Assembly (NCBI GenBank): GCA_019828545.1
Contig: JACVRA010000024.1
Location: forward strand, 248,001-312,000
Direction: 5' to 3'
DNA length: 64,000 nt
Source of the DNA: Paracamarosporium sp. OC-R06-R3
Taxonomy: Eukaryota; Ascomycota; Dothideomycetes; Pleosporales; Didymosphaeriaceae
The translations under genes and the position numbers were made by a program. Positions 31,362 through 43,533 of this stretch are shown one piece after another (within the stretch, counting starts at the first letter, position 1; the number at the start of each line of letters is the position of its first letter). The notes beneath the pieces were generated by a model. The model was not told the origin of the DNA. It saw only the letters and a list, made by a program, of their open reading frames with translations, and ran no database searches.

Positions 31362-32089
31362 ATGGGTTTCGAATCGGGTACGTTCGCACGGCGTCGCCAA
31401 ACGTCATTCAGCTGCCCGGATCGCCCCGTCTCCATCTCGGTCATTGAGCAAGCGCGTCCCATCGGATATGGCCTCGAAGAGCGTAGATAGCCTGGGCATC
31501 AACTCTCTGGCACCCTCAACCGCTTTCGGGGCCCCTATCGCCTTGTGGCGGCTTTGCGCTCAATTACCGGTGGAGACGGGCGCAACCGACACTGCGGCCT
31601 CGTCTACCTATTTCTCATCAAGACAATTGCTGACGCATCTGGACAGGCGATGCTAAGAAGGGTGCCAACCTCTTCAAGGTACGATAGACACCAAGCCGGC
31701 CTCAATGGCGGTCGCCGCCACCCCCGGCCGTCCCGTCCCGTCCCGAATCTAACACATGGCAGACACGATGCGCACAGTGCCACACCCTGAAGGAGGGTGA
31801 GGGTAACAAGATCGGCCCCAACCTATACGGCCTCTTCGGCCGCAAGTCTGGCCAGGTCGAGGGTTTCTCGTACACCGACGCCAACAAGCAGAAGGGTGTT
31901 GAGTGGAACAACGACACTCTGGTATGTCCTCTCCCATGACGCCCCCGATACGCAGCTGACTCGGCCCAGTTCGAGTACCTCGAGAACCCCAAGAAGTACA
32001 TCCCCGGTACCAAGATGGCCTTCGGTGGTCTCAAGAAGCCCAAGGACCGAAACGACCTCATTACCTTCCTCCAGAACGAGACCAAGTAG
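31362..32089 (+). CDS. CYC1: Cytochrome c
   Basis: Exons 31362-31377, 31647-31678, 31763-31921 and 31970-32089; 108 residues, the usual length. The first two exons are tiny (16 and 32 nt). They give MGFESG and [10 protein letters not shown], which precede the haem attachment site CAQCH. Further signatures are [37 protein letters not shown] (axial Met ligand) and a C-terminal helix ending LQNETK. It carries electrons from complex III to complex IV in the intermembrane space and has no cleavable presequence. The first intron is 269 bp, long for this region. The identification is secure. Confidence 0.97.
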
Positions 32090-33128
32090 ACGCTTTGCCA
32101 GCGTTCGCGTGTTGTCTTTCGATTCTCCCTCCGACATGTTCCTCTAATTCCCCTTGGCTAAAAACTTGTTGTTCCGACTTGTACCATCAAACAGACATGA
32201 TAGACGTACGATTAGGGCGGTGGTGCGTTGCGGTTGCGTCTTGTATACATGTAATATATGTGTGGTGTTCTGTGCAAGACGGTTTCTTTGATTTAGCTGC
32301 AGCATAGGGGCTGGTCTAAGACCTGGCCGTACTCGAAATACCACCTATTCCTCCTCTCACAGTCCAAGTGGGCCCCAGTGAAGCTATGCGTGCTCTTGGC
32401 ATGGTGACAAGGATGTTCCATGAGTCGATCAGACACTCTTGAGCAGATCCGATAGACGATGCCAGGCGATGAATGTCGGAGCACGTGTTTCGGCCACCAA
32501 TGACTGTGGGCAGCTCGGGGCTGTGGAAGAGCTTCTCGCCAGTTGTTGAATCCCGAGGATGACGGCGCAGCGGAAACCAGCTCTGCTCGCTTGCCGAGCG
32601 CATCCCTGCAGCCGGAGCTCTGCACAGGAACGACGTGAATTGGAGTATTGCATCGCAAAAAGGCATGTGCAAGCAGCATTACGAGATGCAGTCGTGTCAG
32701 CTACGCGGCATTTGATACCATCACGCGCGCACCCGGTGCTTTTTCCCTCCACGTGAAAGCTTCGCCTGCGCGGGAGAGGCTCAAGTGTGGGGAGCGCCGG
32801 CTGGACCTGGTCAATCATCATCCGTCTCCGCCGGCAGACAAGGTCCAATTGTCTCACGCGTCACCAACACCTAGCATCTTGCTCGTTGCTCTCGAGCCTC
32901 TCCCTTCCGGCGTCTTTCTGTCCGAGTCACTCCATCTCCAGCCGCTCGCGACGCGTCGTGTGCCTCGGCCCAGCATCGCTTTGGCCCAGGCGTCATAGCG
33001 GGGCGGAAGTGCTTCGGCGAGCCAGACCGCTCGTGCGTCGCATGTCCCTTTGATACATTGATTGATCTCCAGCACACCTTGGCGACAACGCAGCGCAGTA
33101 GGCCGGGTGGCCTTTTTCGATTGGCATC
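32090..33128. other. Intergenic between cytochrome c and PDK genes
   Basis: About 1.04 kb. Short frames on both strands have no recognisable content. The right end is the presumed PDK promoter. Confidence 0.45.
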
Positions 33129-34650
33129 ATGTCGTGGAAACGGACTGAGAGGCTGATGGACACCATCAAGGTGCGGCCCTGTTGCATTGCTGCCGTCCCA
33201 TGTGCTAACAGCAGCAGCACTACAGCAACTTTCCGGCTACCAGTGCGTATATCGGGACTCCGATTAGCCATGTCGACTGACCTGTCATTAGGTGTCTCCC
33301 TCCGGCAGATGGTCCAATTCGGCGAGAAACCATCGACAGGCACTCTATTTCGCGCGTCACAATTCCTCTCCGAAGAGCTTCCCATACGATTGGCACACCG
33401 CGTGCAGGAGCTCCATGAGCTTCCCGATGGCCTCAATGAGATGCCCTCGATATGCAGGGTGCGGGATTGGTATGCACAATCATTCGATGTACGTGCAGTG
33501 TTGCTCCCTTTCAAGGCTCTTGACTCATCATCCATCACAGGAGCTTACCAACCTGTCCCGGCCGAACATATCCTCCGAGGTCAAGAACCGGCTGTTAAAA
33601 CCAGCAAAGAAAACTGAATTGACGTCTAGGGGCACGCAGAACCCAAGCATCAAGCAAGGACAGTACAGATCTGCCCCCGAGCACGGCAATGGCAACAGCA
33701 ACGGCAACGGCAGGGAAGTCAAAGGCGCCGCAACGGCCCGAAGATACTACGCTGCAGCCGACGATGGGCAAGACTGGCCGGTCGAGCTGGCCGCCTACAA
33801 CACAAAGTTCGCAGAGGCGTTGGAAAAGATCAAGAGGCGGCACGACAGTGTTGTAACAACCGTCGCGCAAGGCATCCTGGAATGGAAGCGCAAGAAGCAA
33901 CGTATGCAGATTGACCACAACATCCAGGCCTTCCTAGATCGCTTCTACATGTCACGCATTGGAATTCGCATGCTCATCGGTCAACACATTGCCCTGACCG
34001 ATCAACGCCAGCGTTCCGATCCAAATTACGTCGGCATCATCTGTACCAAGACCAACGTTCGAGAACTCGCACAGGAGGCCATAGAGAATGCGCGCTTTGT
34101 ATGCGAAGACCACTACGGCTTGTTCGAAGCGCCAAAAGTGCAACTTGTCTGCAACCCCGACATTAGCTTCATGTACGTTCCGGGCCATTTGTCGCACATG
34201 CTTTTCGAGACGCTCAAGAACTCGCTGCGCGCTGTGGTAGAAACAAGAGGGCAGGACAAGGAGGATTTCCCCGTGACAAAGGTCATTGTCGCCGAGGGCC
34301 AAGAAGACATCACCATCAAGATTTCCGATGAGGGAGGTGGCATTCCGCGGTCCGCGATACCCCTTGTGTGGACATACATGTACACAACCGTGGACCAGAC
34401 GCCGAGCCTAGACCCTGATTTCAACAAGAGCGACTTCAAGGCGCCTATGGCGGGATTCGGATACGGGCTGCCTATTTCGAGACTGTATGCGCGATACTTT
34501 GGTGGCGATCTGAAGCTGATTAGCATGGAGGGGTAAGTTTGATTCTTTTCCGTCAGAGTGAAAATTGCACGACTGACACCTCGCAGCTACGGCACCGATG
34601 TCTACCTCCACCTCAACCGCCTCAGCTCCTCCTCCGAACCGCTACAATAG
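33129..34650 (+). CDS. Mitochondrial pyruvate dehydrogenase kinase family protein
   Basis: Exons 33129-33170, 33218-33242, 33292-33488, 33541-34532 and 34587-34650; 439 residues. It starts MSWKRTERLMDTIKHYSNFP, then SVSLRQMVQFG and FLSEELPIRLAHRV, the conserved helical domain of PDK/BCKDK kinases. The GHKL ATPase part has the N box ETLKNSLRAVVE, the G1 box DEGGGIP, and the G2 box GFGYGLPISRLYARYFGGDL. The final exon adds YGTDVYLHLNRL. A Gly/Asn-rich insert (about 120-140) interrupts the helical domain. The enzyme should phosphorylate the E1-alpha subunit of pyruvate (or branched-chain) dehydrogenase and switch it off in the matrix. The 25-nt second exon begins after three tandem AGs; I use the last, which gives the conserved K-HYSNF. 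Confidence 0.92.
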
Positions 34651-35334
34651 CAATTACCAGTCAGGAGAGACGAATGGACATCGAGCGAGATGATCCGGTC
34701 ATCTCAAGGACGGGCACACGGTAATAAATCATCGCGGGCCATGCGCCTGAAACTAAGCGGACAAGTCGGTATGGAGGTCAGTGAGCGGAGGCAGGTTGGC
34801 GATGCTGAAGAAATGTTCTTAGAGAAAGGACCTGGGGCGCCGTGGTGGAGAAATGTTGGCATGGAGGAGGGCATGTAGAGTTGTGTTCTGAATGGACGAG
34901 GGCTAGAGGCGCGCGAAGAGATGGTACCTCGTCTCGTGCCATTCCTGTATCTATGTACTGCGCATTTGACTGGCGGGTAAACTGGGATTGGCTTAAGGCT
35001 TCGGCGTAAGTGGTATACTGTGTATAGTGGGCACACACAATTGGTTTTCGTTGCGACGCAACGCTTCCTTGTTTAGGTATAGAAACAACAGAACAAACAA
35101 TTGTCGTCAAAAGTTCATTCTCACATCTTCAATCAATCAGCGCTTTTTGATGTCCGGTACTACGAACAGCGATGTGTCGGATGTCCTCTCTCATTTTATA
35201 TGCTTAATTCCATCATCGCTTCACCATAAATCACACCCGATAAGTATACACGGCCCGAACGCCGTCCATGCAATACATACCCCAACCCATGCTTTACCCA
35301 TAAATCACAACTACGCTTCCTTCCTTTCCCCAGC
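34651..35334. other. Convergent 3' intergenic
   Basis: 684 bp between the PDK gene and the converging repeat-rich wall protein gene. No feature is recognised. Confidence 0.4.
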
Positions 35335-37287
35335 TCAAAACCACCTACCCAGCCACCCACCCAGCACCACTCCCACCAACGCAACCCCGCCACCCCATCC
35401 CTCACCCCTCACCGCCCTCCCACCAGAATGCTTCCCCACCGTCGGCAGCGGCGCCCCGTCTCCCGTCCCCGCGGCACCACCCTCGCCCGGCGCCGCCGTG
35501 CTCCTTAGCAGCGTCACCACCTCCGTGACAGGCTGCATCGCGCTCGTGCTCCCCTGCACAATGGCCGCGGTGCCATGCGGCTCCAGGCTGATGACGCTGC
35601 CGCTCACGGTGACGGCCGGCCCGCCGGGGACCAGCGTCGTGCCCGGCGCGAGGCTGTAGTACCCTGCGCGGTTGGCCGTGTACACGTGGTTCCAGAGGGT
35701 GAGCGGCGCGGCGGCGACGGTGGTGTGGAGCGTGCCGTAGGAGGGGTGCAGCGTGGTGGTTTGCCCGTTTACGACGAGCGCGGTTGCGCTGGGGAGGAGC
35801 GAGTACGTTGTTCCGGAGATGGTTAGGGGCGGGCCGCCTGGGAGGAGGGTTTGCGAGGAGATGATGAAGCCGGGGGGTGTGGGGGTGTTGGGGTCGTACG
35901 GGGTTGGTGGGAGGGGCGTGAGGGTTAGGCCGTTGGCGAGGGTGATGGGTAGGAGGAGGGGTGGGTCTGTTATTTGGGCGTCTGGCGGTGTGAGGGGGAT
36001 GGTTTGGGTGCCGCCTATTACGACTTGTGTGTGCAAGGCGTCTGTGTGTATTGCGATTGGTGTGTTGGAAATGGTGATTGTTTGGCCTGGGACGACGGTC
36101 GAGTCGCCGATGATGAAGCCTCCGCCTGAGGGCGCGGGCTTGACGACGATGGGGGAAGATCCGGCGGTGACTGTAGCTATGGGTGGGTCGTAGGATGGCT
36201 TCAGTGGCACGGTTTGAGTGTCGCCGATTACTACTTCGGTGTGTCCGTTGGATGTGTGCACCGCGATGGGTGTGTTGCCCACGGTAACAGTCTGGCCAGG
36301 CCTTACTGTCTTTGAGCCGCCAATAATAAAGTCATCACCCGATGGGTCTGGTTTGACCAGCACGTTTGATATGCCAGCAGTAAGTGTTACGGCTGGAGGG
36401 CTGCTCCCCTTCGTTTCCAGCTCTTGTGCAGGCGGGACATTGATTGGAAAAGAAGGCACAGTTTCCCATCCTGTGGCTGTGATTTCGACGATGGGCGAAC
36501 ATCCACGGCAAGGAAGTGTTATTGTAAAGTTGGGTTCTGGGATCTCGTGATGGCCATCTGGATCGCCAGGATTGGTTGTAGGTGCTGGTATGGGGTGGAG
36601 TCCTTCTTCTGTGGAAGTCATACCCGTCGGTAGTATGGGGAGCGTTGTGCCGACATGGGTGACGCTTATGGGGATCGTGCCGTTGATAGAGGGAGAAGAG
36701 ATAGTATCAAGGGTAGTTGATTGCGATATCGAAGAGATTGGTGCAGAAGGTATTAGCGCAGTGTGTGCTGGAGGCAGAGCTATTGATGGTGGTATAACTC
36801 CTTCGGGAATGGAAGTAGGAGGCACTGCTATCGACGGCTCGTTTGGCGTAGGTGACTCTGATGGTATCGTACTTGAAGGCTGAGGTGCTGACGGTATGAG
36901 ACCTGTAGGTATGCGCGTCGAACTCCTGGGTGCAGATGGTATAAGTGAAATCCCTAGTATGCGTGGCACCTAATCAGGATCCATGCTCGTAGGAACGATA
37001 GCGGCGTGAAGGGCTACGTACTAGGAGCGGATGGTATTAAAGCAATGCCGCTAGCTGCTATCATTCCTTCTGTCGTTACAGCCGCCACATCCATCTCTGT
37101 AGCTACAACTGTCTATTAGCGAATGACAATCCTGAGTGTCACCGTGACGTGCGACTATGAGATGCGGAATAGGGCACCCACCCGATTGTGCCAGCGTAAC
37201 AGCAACATGGGCATATGTTGAACAACAAATGCACAACGTCCGAGAAAGACGAGACCTCCTAACCCGTCCACGACGAGCGCTTGACAT
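35335..37287 (-). CDS. Repeat-rich Ser/Thr/Pro secreted protein with GPI-type C-terminus
   Basis: Exons 37182-37287, 37022-37108 and 35335-36953; 603 residues. The N-terminus has an Arg-rich lead and a modest hydrophobic stretch (LCICCSTYAHVAVTLA), an imperfect secretion signal; an extra upstream exon is possible. The splices join LIPSAP-type repeats smoothly (GIALIPSAPR, ISLIPSAPR, GLIPSAPQ). The middle is Pro/Ser/Thr-rich. Then come two tandem units of about 70 residues, each with TAG-x-S-x-VVKP-P-SG-FIIG, PGQT-T-NTPIA-HT and EVVIG-TQTIPL, then two more degenerate units with PGGP-TVSG-SL-P and VV-G-T. The last 20 residues are Gly plus hydrophobic (GVALVGVVLGGWLG), like a GPI attachment signal. 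It is probably a cell-wall or surface protein; no enzyme domain is seen. Confidence 0.75.
35975..36396 (-). repeat. Two tandem ~210-bp coding repeats in the wall protein
   Basis: The units encode VKPDPSGDDFIIGGSKTV-type and VKPAPSGGGFIIGDSTVV-type blocks, each followed by PGQT[VI]T[VI][GS]NTPIA and H-T-[EQ]VVIG. The two protein units are close copies. A shortened and diverged version of the same pattern continues down to about 35520. Confidence 0.75.
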
Positions 37288-38702
37288 GGTGACAATGACG
37301 ATCAAGAAGAGCGACAGAATGGCTGAAGAAACGGCATCAACGGAAAGAGAAATGCACGAAGCACCTAGCCATTTAAGAGGCAGCAAGCCTCCTCTACCCA
37401 ATCACTCGATCATATCTCGTTCTTCGTCCGCAATCAATTTGTCGTTCCAGAAGACCACTCCGCATCTCGCGTACCACTCGCGCAACTGCAATCCCTCGCG
37501 GCTGATGAGAGCACCGATTTCTCAAACTAGTGACATATCATTTCTGCATATATTGAGGTTAATTAGATTGGTACCAAGCTTTCTGCGTAGCGCCCGTGCC
37601 GATTGGAGATCGACCCGCGTATCGTTGGTGGAGTTGCACGGGATAAATTGTAGGCGGATATATGATAGGTTACACTGAGAAAAGCGAGCACAGCATCCTG
37701 CCAGTGGTTGTGTAAGCGAGGTTCCACCCCAGAGAACGCCCAGCGTGAATATATGCGTGGTGGTGCGAACGAACTAGCAGTTGCGGCAGAGTGCATGCTG
37801 TGGTCGTACTGGACGGGTACACCGGTGGTGCGCTACTTGACTTTGTGAACTTTGTGTACCTCAACTGTGCCTCTTGTCAGATTGTGCTATAACTAAGTGG
37901 ACTATATCACAGATAATGGCGTAATGGCTTGATTGAACGGCTCTATTGGGGGTAGGTCATCATAGGCAGCTAACGGACGTGTACGGGGCCTTTGATGTAT
38001 GGTGTTGAGAGGTTTGCCGTTGTCGGGCGTCCGGACCGCGCAACTGACAGGGACAATCAGCCGGCAGGATGTTCTCCACAGGCCGAGCGCTCTGGACCCC
38101 GGGGATGTGCACGTGGTGCCACATCCATCGGAATCCCGAATCGCACATCCTCGGTACTCAAGTGTATAGCGATTGTGGAGGGGGCGTGAACGAAACGGGT
38201 CCGTGGGACTGATGGTTCGTGTGAAGGCGCTATCTTAAATTGGTTAGACATAGCTAGGAATCGGCCACGCACAGGCGTTTTGTCGTGTAAGTACCAATCA
38301 GTTAACATGTCAACTGTCCTGGTGTTCCTCATGAGTGTTCGGTTGTGGCATATGGTTAGCAAAAAATTGACAAACAGTCAAGCATATATGGCCATCCTCT
38401 CTCAGGAAAGCTCTTCGTCAAGCTTGGATTCATGTGTTACGATAATATATATCTGTTATTGGACATGATCGTTAAGTTCACCACCTCGCACTCCGCGATA
38501 AACCCTTCTGGTGTAGCTAAACGCTAAATGAGCGGCGTTCGTGCCAGGCATCGTTACAATGGTCCAATGAAGGTCGGCGTACATACAACAAGCGCCATAC
38601 TAACAATGCTCCTACAAGGTGTTATTGTTTAGTAAATATTCCGCGGACTGTTTAGAAAGACTGCTTCTATGTATTCTCCAAGACCAGTATCCTTATATAG
38701 AA
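37288..38702. other. Intergenic, no gene recognised
   Basis: About 1.4 kb with only short frames. Part is the presumed promoter of the wall protein; the right end lies downstream of the GrpB-fold gene. Confidence 0.4.
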
Positions 38703-39335
38703 TCAATTATCCAGGGACCGCTCTTTACCCCCGATTTCGTCCTTCTCCAACGTCCATCCATTCAGCCTTGCGATGGCACTTATAGTGCTTTGATCCAGAT
38801 CACTCCTCGCAAGGATCTTTTGTAATATACGACTTTTTCCTCTTGCATACTGTCCGATATCCTCGAAGTTTCGCGTCGAAAGCTCCCTCTTAACTTCTGC
38901 ATACTCTTTTAGCAAGTCCGGGTAATCGAGAAGTACCTTCTTGACGGCTAGATGGTTGAGCAAAGATGAAGCAGTGGGCATGGTGAGGTAAACAGCGCGC
39001 CGAATGTCACCGTCCTCCGTAGGTTTAGTTGCGCCAGAGTCCAGGGCATGGGCCATGTATCGAAACGACATGCGATCGATACCCGTAGGCTCGGGTTTGA
39101 AAACGTAGCCACCATAGCAAAGAGCAGACGCTGCGGCTGGGTAGTGTTCCGGTGCGACCACGATATCGATGTCGATTATGGGCTTTGCAGCAAGACCAGG
39201 AATGGAAGTGCTTCCGACGTGCTCGATGTTGAGAAATGGGATATTGCCCAGAGCATTGGCGAGTTCTACCTTGATGCGCTTGAAATGTTCGGCCCATGAG
39301 GGATCATATTCGAGAACGGCAACACGCAGGACCAT
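38703..39335 (-). CDS. GrpB/UPF0157 family protein (nucleotidyltransferase-like fold)
   Basis: 210 residues, intronless, from the ATG at 39335. The diagnostic block is [20 protein letters not shown] followed by DIVV; the G-S-T-S and D-x-D pattern recalls nucleotidyltransferases. [11 protein letters not shown] and the basic C-terminal region ([18 protein letters not shown], then YARGKSRIL) follow the family layout. GrpB-like proteins occur in bacteria and many fungi; some are fused to CoaE, but this one stands alone. The substrate is unknown. It may trace to an old bacterial transfer, which the sequence alone cannot prove. Confidence 0.85.
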   Translation of the reverse strand: MVLRVAVLEYDPSWAEHFKRIKVELANALGNIPFLNIEHVGSTSIPGLAAKPIIDIDIVVAPEHYPAAASALCYGGYVFKPEPTGIDRMSFRYMAHALDSGATKPTEDGDIRRAVYLTMPTASSLLNHLAVKKVLLDYPDLLKEYAEVKRELSTRNFEDIGQYARGKSRILQKILARSDLDQSTISAIARLNGWTLEKDEIGGKERSLDN

Positions 39336-40445
39336 GTTCACAATAGCTCGGTCCTGTATACAATAGCTGAAAGCATGCGGTTATAGTAACTCAGGGCGGT
39401 AGACGATGGCCTTTTTAGAACAGGTGCGGTAAGCCCCACTTAGGTATGACATAAGGGCGGTTTCAGCAAGCTGTCTACTTCCTTCAGCAACTTTGCGTGA
39501 CCAGCGCATACCCTCAATATGAACTTGCTATACTTACTGGCTTGTAATCTTAGGTTCCTCTTCAACAGTCTCCGAAAAATCGAAGGAGGAGAAGGTCGCC
39601 TTTTTTTTCAGATATCTCCATCGCCAAAAGCGTTGTTGTTCTGCACGTCGACTCTTCCGATATCGATAAATCATGCTCTCTTCGATATGCATCGTGTAGT
39701 TTCCTGCATTGTGGGGCCATTCGAAGAGCTCATAATCACGTCGAATTGCTCGTTCCTTGTAGCCTGCATCATAGCATTGATGCAGGAAGGATCGCGTGAC
39801 TAGAAGATGTGATTTCTGTCTATACCCTAATACTCGGCCAAATAATCCATTTTGGCCGGTTGCCCGCGGTCTCAACCCTCAAATTCTACCTGATCTGGGA
39901 GATACGCAAAGGTCGAAGTCTTAGCGCCTCTGACTTACAAGCGAAGCGGGTCCCATTGTCACATACTCAGCTCGATGCGGAAACACATGGAAATGGCGAC
40001 GAAACATGCATAGAACGAGTGGACGTTATGTTTGCGGACTTTGACATAGAACATGTAGGTTCAAGGGCCACATTCAACACAGCATAAAACCGAGAGAGTA
40101 AGTTCCTAATCAGCCTCGATTGTTATCAAGCAGTGGCTGGATGAGGAACTCGTGGGGACATACGAGGCCTGTCTACGGCTATGCGCAAAAAGGGTTTGGG
40201 GATTAACAGCTTACTCTTTGAAGCAAGGCTCGTTCTGGGTTTCTGCGTCCGTATAGAATTCAGTCAGTAAGGGATGCTGGAATCATGTTCAGCTGGAGTT
40301 ATCAGCTACTGGATCCGATCTTACTTCGCATCTTAATGACGTGACAACTGCAGAAATACATTCTAGGCAACACACCTCTCGCTCTGCGCATACTTATAGT
40401 ATTTTGGGGGATAGACAATCTCGTATTTGTAGCCCAACGATAGGC
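39336..40445. other. Intergenic, one uncertain frame
   Basis: A 113-codon minus-strand frame (39534-39875) and a 92-codon plus-strand frame (39809-40087) are present, but neither reads as a known protein. No convincing gene model could be built. Confidence 0.4.
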
Positions 40446-41442
40446 CTATCCAAAAGTTGGTCCAATGCTCAAACCCCCATCAATCATAATGTTCGAACCA
40501 GTAATAAAAGTTGACTCGGCCCCACACAGATAAAGAATAGCTGCGGCCACTTCATCAGGACCGAGTGCCCGACCATTTGGAACTGCTTTTTTTATGAGTT
40601 CGTCCAGATACGGGATATGCTTTCGGTCTCCATCCAGCATTGGAGTTTCTACCCAGGTAGGGCTAACCATGTTGACTCGCACTCCTGCCTGGCTTAAATC
40701 CATGGCTACATCTCCGGTCAGACTATTCTTTCTAGGTTGCAGAGAGGATATAATTTACCTGAAGCCCTTACAATCCCAAGCAAAGCATGCTTTGCAGTGA
40801 TGTAAGGTGTTTTGCAGGGTACGGCTCCGAATGCCATCGCAGACGCGACATGTACAATAGCGCCGCGACTTAGAGTTCGCTCGCCAAACCGTTTTGTATT
40901 GATAGTGTAAGGCTTTTGCTCAGCCATTACTGGAGCGACCGTTTTGGAAAGGAGGAAAGCTCCTCGGGCGTTCACATTGAAGACTCTGTCGAGGTCCTCA
41001 TCTGAAGTTGCATGAAAGGGAACCACAGCATCCACATCAATCTGGATAGCAGGTATTAGCATACACATACACATCTAGGGTCCTAGATCTTACGCCAGCA
41101 GCATTGACAAGATAGTCAATCCTGCCAAGTTCTTCAACCGCAAATTTGATCAAAGCCTGCACAGATTGGGCATCGGTCACATCGACGGCAAACCCAGCAG
41201 CTTTATAATCCGAGGAGTCTGCGAGGTTTTTGCTGTCGGCGGCGACTTGAGCAGCTTCCTCGTATTTGATATCTGCGCATACAACACCTTTGGCTCCTGC
41301 TTCAGCCAAGGCGAACACTGTTTCTTTTCCAATGCCACCGGCAGCCTAGTAATTAATCAAAATTGTCTACAAGATATGTCTCAAAACAAGAGCGACTTAC
41401 ACCTACGACGACAGCGAAACCGTTGACCAAGGAGGGTGCCAT
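40446..41442 (-). CDS. Short-chain dehydrogenase/reductase (classical type)
   Basis: Exons 41401-41442, 41094-41345, 40759-41041 and 40446-40711; 280 residues. The N-terminus reads MAPSLVNGFAVVVG, and the first splice completes the Rossmann loop GAAGGIG (14-20). Then come ADIKYEEA (Asp after beta-2, suggesting NAD preference), VDVTDAQS, VNAAG, NVNARGAF, the catalytic Ser in VHVASAMAF, and Y-x-x-x-K in YITAK (178-182). The C-terminus SPTWVETPML, LCGAESTFITGSNIMIDGG is typical of FabG-like dehydrogenases. All three introns have GT-AG borders and keep these motifs in frame. The substrate is unknown. Confidence 0.88.
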
Positions 41443-42216
41443 AATCGAAATGCTAGATGAAGACGATCGCAGTGCGCGTTGTAGAATGAGAGCAAGATGG
41501 GATGGATAAATACATCAAGATATAGTCCTGAGCGGGCGTGGAATGCTTACCCGCTACATAGCTACGCCGCAATGCCAAGTGGGGGCGATAATGATTTCTA
41601 ACCTGATGTGACGCAGATTGGTATCTCAGCGTTAGACGTGTAAGATGACAAGGGAGAGTGTCCACGGGTTGACCAATAAGAGATTTTAATCTATTTAGGG
41701 GCAAGCGTCCACTACAAGTGCTTGGGTTGTCTTGCAACCTGACCGCTAAGCCAGCGTCGGTGGTCGCGGTTTGTCCTTGCCTAGTTTATCTTACCTAACC
41801 ACATTGTATTGGAAACGTACTTATGCCACGTAAAACTTTGAATTTTGGTCAACTATTTGTTATATCCTATTAGCTCTCTACCATTCTTTATACATATGCT
41901 TACACCTTAGCCAAACGAGGTAAGCTTACAGTGAGCCGGACGAAAGACTCGTCACTCCGCCCATCGTTAAGCCGGCTGCTTTTAACGTAACTCAGTAGGT
42001 GAAAAAAAAATTAAGAGAGTTTGTGCTTAATTCATTGTTTCAAGACTGATTATTTTCTAAGCCAGGATAGCATAGATTCAAGCCAGCGTAATTTCCCAAA
42101 ACTTCGAACAGTAACGATACGTGCATAAAGAGTGACTCAAGTTAATACAACACCATCCATTGTCCACTTTAATCACAGTCTCCCAGCCCTTCCACAATAG
42201 TTCTCTAGTCATGCAT
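41443..42216. other. AT-rich intergenic tract
   Basis: 774 bp, visibly AT-rich from about 41800 to 42200. No coding frame or repeat structure is recognised. Confidence 0.4.
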
Positions 42217-42561
42217 TTAGTAGCACTTGATCGCACTCATCTTGTCATTGAATGTACCCTCCAGACTCTGCTGATCGCCACCAATGTCTAAGCTAGCACC
42301 GGAACATCCAAAATTCCTGCACTGGTCAGCATCAGCGACAAAGATCATGGGAAAGGACGCTTACTCAAACAAGGTGCAACGGGCCCCATACGTCTTGATA
42401 GAGCTAACCTTGTCGTTGTACTGTCCAGCATCGGTACAGGCACCGGAGACGAGCGATATCGTAGTAGAGGACCCGCCGTAGTTGGTATTGGTGTAGAGAG
42501 TAACTTTGAGGGCGGAGGCGGAGGCCGCGAGGAGACTAATGAGGGCGGTCGTGAAGTGCAT
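42217..42561 (-). CDS. Tiny secreted beta/gamma-crystallin-like protein
   Basis: Exons 42365-42561 and 42217-42316; 98 residues. The acceptor used is the second AG (CAGTGCAG); the first gives a stop or a frame break. A signal peptide (MHFTTALISLLAASASA) precedes two similar halves of about 38 residues. Half one has TLYTNTNYGGSS and ends YNDKVSSIKTY. Half two has TLFENFGCSGAS and ends FNDKMSAIKCY. This is the two-Greek-key beta/gamma-crystallin plan, with the N/D-N/D-x-x-S-S calcium motif intact in half one (NDKVSS) and changed by one residue in half two (NDKMSA). The mature part has four Cys that could form two disulfides. Function is unknown; small secreted proteins of this fold occur in microbes. 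Confidence 0.8.
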
Positions 42562-43533
42562 GATGTTTTTATGATGGAGCTTGTGCGAGGTAGGAATGTA
42601 GTAGATTGAATTGGATAAACAGGCAGTGGCTTCGTGCGTATTGTGGTCCTTGGTTCTTGAGTTAATTGCTAGAGATCGATGGAACACAGTTGATGGTTTA
42701 TATAGTTTGAAGTATAAATCTAGCGTTCTGTTCGATCATCGTTTAGTGTGACTTCATTCTGCGCACCTGAAGCCAAAAGAGGTCCCAACCTCCGAGCGAA
42801 AGTCACCTAGTCGTATCAGATGAGAGATTTTGAATATAAATTTCTCAACTACGTTCAGCATCCTCGCGCCAAGTGTTACGAAATTGTCGTTCTTACGTTG
42901 GAGAAACCCCAAGGAAGCTCCACCGAGGTCTGCTTATGTTACACGAGCGCCAGATCAGCGAGTCTAATTTCACTGATTAGGCAGGCATTTGCGAGTTAGC
43001 CCATGAGTGACTGTCAGATTGGCGATCTACCTAGGAGTGACCCGGTGACATGCCACTTCTAGGAAAGGCGCTATACCGTACCACTCCATGAAGTTAGATG
43101 AAACATGCTTGGTGGCTTGAAACAACAATTCCATCACACAAAGTAGAGAGTTTCTTGTAGTTAAAACATGACGCCTTGATAGATCACTCATTGTAAGGCC
43201 GCGCCAACCATCCTAGTATAAAACTATATAATACCTACGCTAATCACGTATACTTGCGCCTAATACTATTATTCTAATCCTTGCATCTTTTGCTTACATT
43301 ATATGACAGTTCGTTAGACGATATTTACCGCTTTTCTTCGAAGTCCTTGCCTCACTCAAGCGGACCTTTAGACATGGAAGATTCAAAGTACGTCCTACCT
43401 TCAGATGATTGGTATTGTAAAGTGCTCGATTCACTCATGAAAAATGTGGCAACAATTATTTCTGGTCTTTGATGTGTTACCTAACATCTAGACGAAGACC
43501 TGGTCGCCCTTCAAACTACTGTAGCAAAGGAGC
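42562..43533. other. Intergenic, AT-rich in part
   Basis: About 0.97 kb. It includes the presumed promoter of the crystallin-like gene. A 63-codon frame at 43281-43472 is not recognisable. Confidence 0.4.

Noticed and set aside
39534..39875. 113-codon minus-strand frame with charged, Tyr/Arg-rich text
   Set aside because: It does not start cleanly at an ATG, shows no domain, and could not be extended by splicing.
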